A stretch of DNA of 64,000 nucleotides from Limnochordaceae bacterium (GTDB lineage: Bacteria > Bacillota > Limnochordia > Limnochordales > Geochordaceae), in NCBI GenBank assembly GCA_014896295.1, contig JADBKR010000008.1, positions 434,001-498,000 on the forward strand. The letters are read 5' to 3'. The position numbers and the translations under genes are program-made. Under the pieces are notes generated by a model, which saw nothing but the letters and a program-made list of their open reading frames with translations, did not search any database and was not told the origin of the DNA. Numbering within the stretch: position 1 is the stretch's first letter; every line of letters starts with the position of its first letter. This document shows positions 60,545 through 64,000 of the stretch, in pieces.

Positions 60545-61114
60545 ATGCTGGGGCCCGAGCGCCATCGTCGCATCCTCGAGCATCTACGCCAGCACGGCTC
60601 CGCCACAGTGCAAGGGCTGTGCCGGATGCTGGGCGTCTCGCGCATGACGGTCCAGCGGGATCTGGCCGCCCTCGCCCGGCACGGCGCGCTGGTCCGCGTG
60701 CGGGGCGGGGCCGTCCGATCGGACGTGCCACCTGCGGGCGCACCCGATCGCTGTGAGGTCTGCGGCGTGCCCGTTCGCGTACGGGATGCTTTCGTCGTCG
60801 TCGACGACAGGGGCAGGCGCCATCAGGCATGTTGCCCCCATTGCGGGGTGCTGCTGACCCGGATGGTGGCCCCTGCCACCGCCCTGGCGGCCGATTTCCT
60901 GACCGGCCGCGTCCTGGAGGCCCGGAGTGCCACGTACGTGGTGGACTCCGAGGTCCATACCTGCTGCTCTCCGTCCGTCCTGGCTTTCGCCGGGGCCGAC
61001 GAGGCCTCCCGGTTTCAGGGCGCGTTCGGCGGGAAGCTGGTCCGGTGGGCCGGCCTCTCGCGCGAGCTCACCCACCCTCGTGCGTTGCCCGGCCCGTCCC
61101 GTAACGTCTCGTAG
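60545..61114 (+). CDS. DeoR-type HTH regulator fused to a NosL-like metal-binding domain
   Basis: The 189-residue protein starts with a DeoR-type winged helix (residues 6-57: RHRRILEHLRQHGSATVQGL, MLGVSRMTVQRDLAAL, RVRGGAVR). Instead of a sugar-phosphate domain it continues with a Cys-rich region: Cys70/Cys73 (CEVCG), Cys96/97/100 (CCPHC) and Cys140/141. ADFLTGRVLEARSATYVVDS and FQGAFGGKLVRW follow, as in the copper-binding NosL family. A metal-responsive, probably copper-responsive, repressor is inferred. It lies 12 bases before sco and heads the copper run. GGGGAG is 5 bases upstream of the ATG at 60545. I do not know a characterised protein with this exact domain pair. Confidence 0.75.
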   Translation: MLGPERHRRILEHLRQHGSATVQGLCRMLGVSRMTVQRDLAALARHGALVRVRGGAVRSDVPPAGAPDRCEVCGVPVRVRDAFVVVDDRGRRHQACCPHCGVLLTRMVAPATALAADFLTGRVLEARSATYVVDSEVHTCCSPSVLAFAGADEASRFQGAFGGKLVRWAGLSRELTHPRALPGPSRNVS

Positions 61115-61126
61115 GAGGCAAGGAAG

Positions 61127-61759
61127 GTGGGCAAGCTCACCATGCAAAGGCTCCGCACGTCCTGGCGGATCTGGATCGTGGCAGCCCTCGTCGTGATCGC
61201 GGGCGCCGCGTCGGCCGTCGGATGGTTCCTGACCCGCCCGCGGGCGCCGAGTTTCCGGGGGGCCGCGGTCAATCCCCCGTACCCCGCCCCCGACTTCACC
61301 CTGGTCGACCAGAGGGGGGAGCCTTTTCGGTTCTCGTCCTTGCGCGGCAAAGTGGTCGCCCTCTACTTCGGGTACACCTTCTGCCCGGACGCCTGCCCCG
61401 GCACGCTCCTCAACTTCCGCCAGGCTCGCCAGCTGCTGGGCAGCCAGGCCGACCGGGTGCAGTTCGTCTTCGTGAGCGTCGATCCGGAGCGGGACTCGCC
61501 CGAAAGGATCCGGGAATACCTGTCCAACTTCGACCCGAGCTTCCTCGGGCTCACCGGCAAGCCGGCCGAGGTGACGCCCGTGCTCAGGCAGTACGGGGTG
61601 GTGGCGGAGAAAGTCTACGTCGAGGGCTCCAGCGCCGGGTATCTCATGAACCACACCGCCTCGGTCTATCTCATCGACCCCAACGGCATGATGCGGGTCA
61701 TGGTCTTCTACGGCCAGAGAGCGGAAGACCTGGCCCACGACATCCGGCAACTCCTGTGA
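61127..61759 (+). CDS. SCO1/SenC/PrrC family copper chaperone
   Basis: The 210-residue protein has a membrane anchor (about 14-36) and a thioredoxin-like domain with the copper ligands Cys86 and Cys90 in GYTFCPDACPGTLLNF and His176 in YLMNHTASVYLID. SCO proteins deliver copper to the CuA site of cytochrome c oxidase outside the membrane. The GTG at 61127 has GGAGG 8 bases upstream; MQRLRTSW (ATG) is an in-frame alternative. It lies between the HTH-NosL-like regulator and the PCuAC gene. Confidence 0.93.
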   Translation: MGKLTMQRLRTSWRIWIVAALVVIAGAASAVGWFLTRPRAPSFRGAAVNPPYPAPDFTLVDQRGEPFRFSSLRGKVVALYFGYTFCPDACPGTLLNFRQARQLLGSQADRVQFVFVSVDPERDSPERIREYLSNFDPSFLGLTGKPAEVTPVLRQYGVVAEKVYVEGSSAGYLMNHTASVYLIDPNGMMRVMVFYGQRAEDLAHDIRQLL

Positions 61760-61779
61760 GGGAAGGGACGGGGTACGGT

Positions 61780-62346
61780 ATGGCAGAGCGGTTGCGGAGC
61801 CGGTTGTTGGGGAGGTCGGGCGAGCTACGGCGCCCGGCCGGCGCTGGACTCGTGGCCGGCGCCGCGCTGGTGGCCGCCGCATTCGTGTGGGCGCTTTGGA
61901 CGGGCCTCGCCGGGGCCGCGGCGCCGGCAAAGGCGCCCGGCGCGGCCCAAGCGCCACCCCAAGGCATCCGGGTGGAGGACCCCTGGGCCAGGCCGGCCAA
62001 GGCCATGGGAGGCCATGCAGACGCCTCCATGGGGATGACCAGCGCCATTTTCCTCACGTTGGTCAACGACAGCGGGACCACGCGCTACCTGGTGGCGGCG
62101 AAGTCCGACGTGGCCGACGCGGTGGAGCTCCATGAGACCCGGATCGTCGACAACGTCATGAAGATGCAGCCGGTGGCCCGCATCGAGGTACCGGCCAAGG
62201 GGCGGGCCCAGCTCAAACCTGGCGGGTACCACATCATGCTGCTCGGGCTCCGCCGCACCCTGGCGCAAGGGGACCGCTTCCAGGCCACCCTGGTCTTCGA
62301 CGACGGCTCCGAGCTGGCGGTCGACGTACCCGTCGAGATGCGCTGA
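61780..62346 (+). CDS. PCuAC-family periplasmic copper chaperone
   Basis: The 188-residue protein has an N-terminal membrane helix or signal (about 22-46) and a cupredoxin-like PCuAC domain. The Cu(I) site is recognisable as VELHETRIVDNVMKMQPV and, after a beta segment, LKPGGYHIMLLGL, which gives the H...M...HxM pattern. An extra His/Met-rich loop, AMGGHADASMGM, near residue 70 could add metal-binding capacity. Such proteins hand Cu(I) to SCO or directly to cytochrome oxidase. It starts 20 bases after the SCO gene, so the two are co-transcribed. A strong hairpin follows. Confidence 0.9.
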   Translation: MAERLRSRLLGRSGELRRPAGAGLVAGAALVAAAFVWALWTGLAGAAAPAKAPGAAQAPPQGIRVEDPWARPAKAMGGHADASMGMTSAIFLTLVNDSGTTRYLVAAKSDVADAVELHETRIVDNVMKMQPVARIEVPAKGRAQLKPGGYHIMLLGLRRTLAQGDRFQATLVFDDGSELAVDVPVEMR

Positions 62347-62410
62347 AAGCGCCGCGCGACCCTCCTCCACCCGGGCCCGGGTCGCGGGGCGGCCGGTGGC
62401 CGACAACGCA

Positions 62411-62441
62411 CCCTGAGCGGCCACGCAGGGGCCGCTCAGGG
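62411..62441. terminator. Bidirectional hairpin between the PCuAC and sodC genes
   Basis: CCCTGAGCGGCC (62411-62422) pairs perfectly over 12 bp with GGCCGCTCAGGG (62430-62441) around a 7-base loop. It overlaps the last codons and stop of the convergent sodC gene. There is no T-tract. Confidence 0.6.
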
Positions 62442-63029
62442 CCTCTGGATGACGCCACAAGCGAGGCGCTTGCCGGAGGCCCCTGCCGGCTGTGTGCGAT
62501 AGTCGTCCGGGTTTTCGTGGATGATGACCGCGCGCCCGAGGATGGCCGCGACACTGAGGCGTGACGTGAAGAACGTCATGGACGCCCGGCCGGCGTTGGA
62601 GAAGAGCACCGGGAAGTCACCGGCATGGTTGCCGTGGGGCTGGCCGCTGTCGTCGAAATGCCCCCCTGCGGCCAGGAACGGATCGGTCGCGTCGCCCACC
62701 GTGCAGTCGCCCTTCTCGTGGATGTGGAACCCATGGGGCCCGATGGGCGCCCTCCCCGGCGTCGCCGGGGCGTAGGGCGGCAATCCCTCGACCTCCACGG
62801 TCACCCGAACGCCCCCTTGGGTCTCCTGGAAGCGGATCGTTCCGGAGATCTCAGGCGCCAGCGGCCCCCCGCGCACGTACGCCACGGCCTCCGGCGGCTT
62901 GCCGATGTTGCGCAGCACCCTCGCCGCGGCCAGGAGGGCCACGAGCGCCAGGACCAGCGCCGCCACCACGATCCGGTCTCGCCGGCCGGATGGGTCGCTC
63001 GCCCGCCTGCTGCCCACCAGGGGCACCAC
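62436..63029 (-). CDS. sodC: Cu/Zn superoxide dismutase (exported, membrane-anchored)
   Basis: The 197-residue protein has an N-terminal membrane helix (about 20-38) and a complete Cu/Zn SOD domain. The metal ligands are in GPHGFHIHEKGDC (His102, His104), GGHFDDSGQPHGNHAGDFP (zinc and bridging His, Asp) and VIIHENPDDY (copper His171). The active-site Arg region is SGKRLACGVI. It detoxifies superoxide outside the cytoplasm. It is convergent with the SCO-PCuAC genes, so copper supply and a copper enzyme are neighbours. The start is one of two adjacent GTG codons (63029 or 63026), with a weak ribosome binding site. Confidence 0.93.
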   Translation of the reverse strand: MVPLVGSRRASDPSGRRDRIVVAALVLALVALLAAARVLRNIGKPPEAVAYVRGGPLAPEISGTIRFQETQGGVRVTVEVEGLPPYAPATPGRAPIGPHGFHIHEKGDCTVGDATDPFLAAGGHFDDSGQPHGNHAGDFPVLFSNAGRASMTFFTSRLSVAAILGRAVIIHENPDDYRTQPAGASGKRLACGVIQRP

Positions 63030-63077
63030 CCCCGGGGAAACGATATGGGGGCGATGGCGGCGCCAGCACCGACGAGG

Positions 63078-64000
63078 CTATCCTTGCTCTTCCTCGGCCT
63101 TCCCCAGGTAGCGATCGAACCAGTCGACGATCCGGTCGAGGCGGAAGACCCGGTGCCACGGCTTACCGCCGCGGCTCAGGCCGTGGCTCTCCCCGGCGAA
63201 GCGCACGAACTCCACCGGAACCTTGCGCCACTTGAGCGCCGTGTAGAGCTGCTCCGCCTGTTCGATGGGACAGCGCAGGTCCATCTCTGAGTGCAGAATC
63301 AGGGTCGGCGTATGGATCTGGCCGGCGTAGTGGATGGGCGACATCGACAGGTAGCGGGGCGCGTCGGCCCACGGGGGCTGGCGCAGGTCGTAAAGGTCGA
63401 AGACGCCGATATCGCTCGTGCCGAAGAAACTGTGCTCGTTGGTCACGCTGCGCATGGTCACGGCCGCCTTGAAGCGGTCGGTGTGGCCGATGATCCAGTT
63501 GGTCATGTAGCCTCCGTAGCTGCCGCCCGCCACGCCCAACCGCTCGGGGTCGATGAAGTCGAACCGCTCCAGCGCGGCGTCGACCAGGGCCATGACGTCG
63601 CGGTAATCGAGATGGCCCCAGTCCCCCCGGATGGCCGCGCAGAACGCCTGCCCGTACCCCTGGCTGCCCCGCGGGTTGGTGTAGATGACGCCGTACCCCC
63701 GGGCGGCGAGCAACTGGAACTCGAAGAAGAAGGCGTGGGCGTACATGGCCATGGGCCCGCCGTGAATCTCGAGGACGACCGGGTAGCGCCGCCCCGGCCG
63801 GGCCCCTACGGGGCGGATGGCCCACCCGTCGAGGCGCAGCCCCCCGGACTCGAACGCGAAGGGCTCCGGCTCCGACAGCTCCACCTCCCCGAGGAGCGCC
63901 CCGTTGGCGTGGGAAAGCTGGCGCAAGCCCGCGAGGCTCCGGTACGGAGGCCCGTCCAGGCGACCGGCCCATACCTCTCCCGGTCGCAGCGGGTCGGTCA
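63078..64000 (-). CDS. S9-family (acylaminoacyl-peptidase-like) serine peptidase, N-terminus outside window
   Basis: The frame is open to the right edge, so only the last 307 codons are seen. They hold the alpha/beta-hydrolase domain of an S9C prolyl-oligopeptidase-type enzyme: VVLEIHGGPMAMYAHAF, YTNPRGSQGYGQAF, the nucleophile GVAGGSYGGYMTNW, the Asp in LILHSEMDLRCPIEQAEQL and the His in GESHGLSRGG. The N-terminal beta-propeller lies beyond the window; the visible start of this part reads LRPGEVWAGRLDG. It would cleave short peptides or acylated amino acids. Confidence 0.92.
   Translation of the reverse strand, partial: TDPLRPGEVWAGRLDGPPYRSLAGLRQLSHANGALLGEVELSEPEPFAFESGGLRLDGWAIRPVGARPGRRYPVVLEIHGGPMAMYAHAFFFEFQLLAARGYGVIYTNPRGSQGYGQAFCAAIRGDWGHLDYRDVMALVDAALERFDFIDPERLGVAGGSYGGYMTNWIIGHTDRFKAAVTMRSVTNEHSFFGTSDIGVFDLYDLRQPPWADAPRYLSMSPIHYAGQIHTPTLILHSEMDLRCPIEQAEQLYTALKWRKVPVEFVRFAGESHGLSRGGKPWHRVFRLDRIVDWFDRYLGKAEEEQG

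Overview
The window is high-GC DNA from a spore-forming bacterium of the Bacillota. It carries spoIIE, spoVT, a SpoIID-domain gene, yabP, yabQ, an alpha/beta-type small acid-soluble spore protein gene and divIC, with the glmU-prs-ctc-pth-mfd-spoVT gene order known from Bacillus. Several features suggest a cell with an outer membrane: a protein that looks like an outer-membrane beta-barrel with a C-terminal Phe, a BMP-type binding protein with a non-lipoprotein signal peptide, and secreted proteases. High GC plus a spore-forming, Gram-negative-type cell would fit the class Limnochordia (Limnochorda pilosa is described as a Gram-negative spore-former); this placement is an inference.

Layout. 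1-9.1 kb: a secreted metallopeptidase/beta-propeller protein (cut by the left edge), a DUF2203 protein, dihydrolipoamide dehydrogenase, an NAD(P)/FAD oxidoreductase, a cobalamin adenosyltransferase behind an HtrA-like protease with a perfect CtsR operator, a lipid kinase and a DUF2953 protein. 9.1-14.2 kb: a PepV-like dipeptidase, a four-LysM protein, a cysteine hydrolase and a frameshifted glycoside-hydrolase-like protein. 14.4-21.7 kb: membrane HtrA, tilS, ftsH, a tiny SPW-type membrane protein and spoIIE. 21.8-25.6 kb: an orphan gene, a two-component system and galE. 25.6-28.3 kb: a self-contained transcription unit (sigma-A promoter, ATP-grasp ligase, lysine 2,3-aminomutase-like enzyme, intrinsic terminator). 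28.4-32.3 kb: a Myb-like regulator, the putative outer-membrane protein, DegV and thymidine kinase. 32.5-36.1 kb: an etfB-etfA-fixC-fixX electron-transfer operon. 36.2-39.1 kb: tRNA-fMet/Met/Lys with promoter, a DtxR-type regulator, an FGGY kinase and tRNA-Leu. 39.1-53.0 kb: pieces of the Bacillus spoVG-ftsH super-cluster in new orientations. 53.1-58.2 kb: a BMP-type nucleoside ABC transporter. 58.3-60.3 kb: APS reductase and ATP sulfurylase in one reading frame. 60.5-63.0 kb: a copper cluster (HTH-NosL-like regulator, SCO1, PCuAC, Cu/Zn superoxide dismutase). 63.1-64 kb: an S9 peptidase cut by the right edge.

Genes that work together: ftsH, both HtrA proteases and a CtsR site point to protein quality control. 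EtfAB with FixC/FixX would bring electrons from flavin dehydrogenases to quinone or ferredoxin. The copper cluster would sense and deliver copper to cytochrome oxidase, with SodC as an exported copper enzyme. BmpA-NupOPQ imports nucleosides, while tdk and prs serve nucleotide synthesis.

Three genes (the glycoside-hydrolase-like gene, mfd and nupO) are broken by four single-base shifts that all read as one surplus base, mostly in short C/G runs. A common technical cause is likely, though real decay cannot be excluded from the sequence alone. No insertion sequence, prophage or CRISPR array was seen, and no gene-free stretch exceeds 300 bases.
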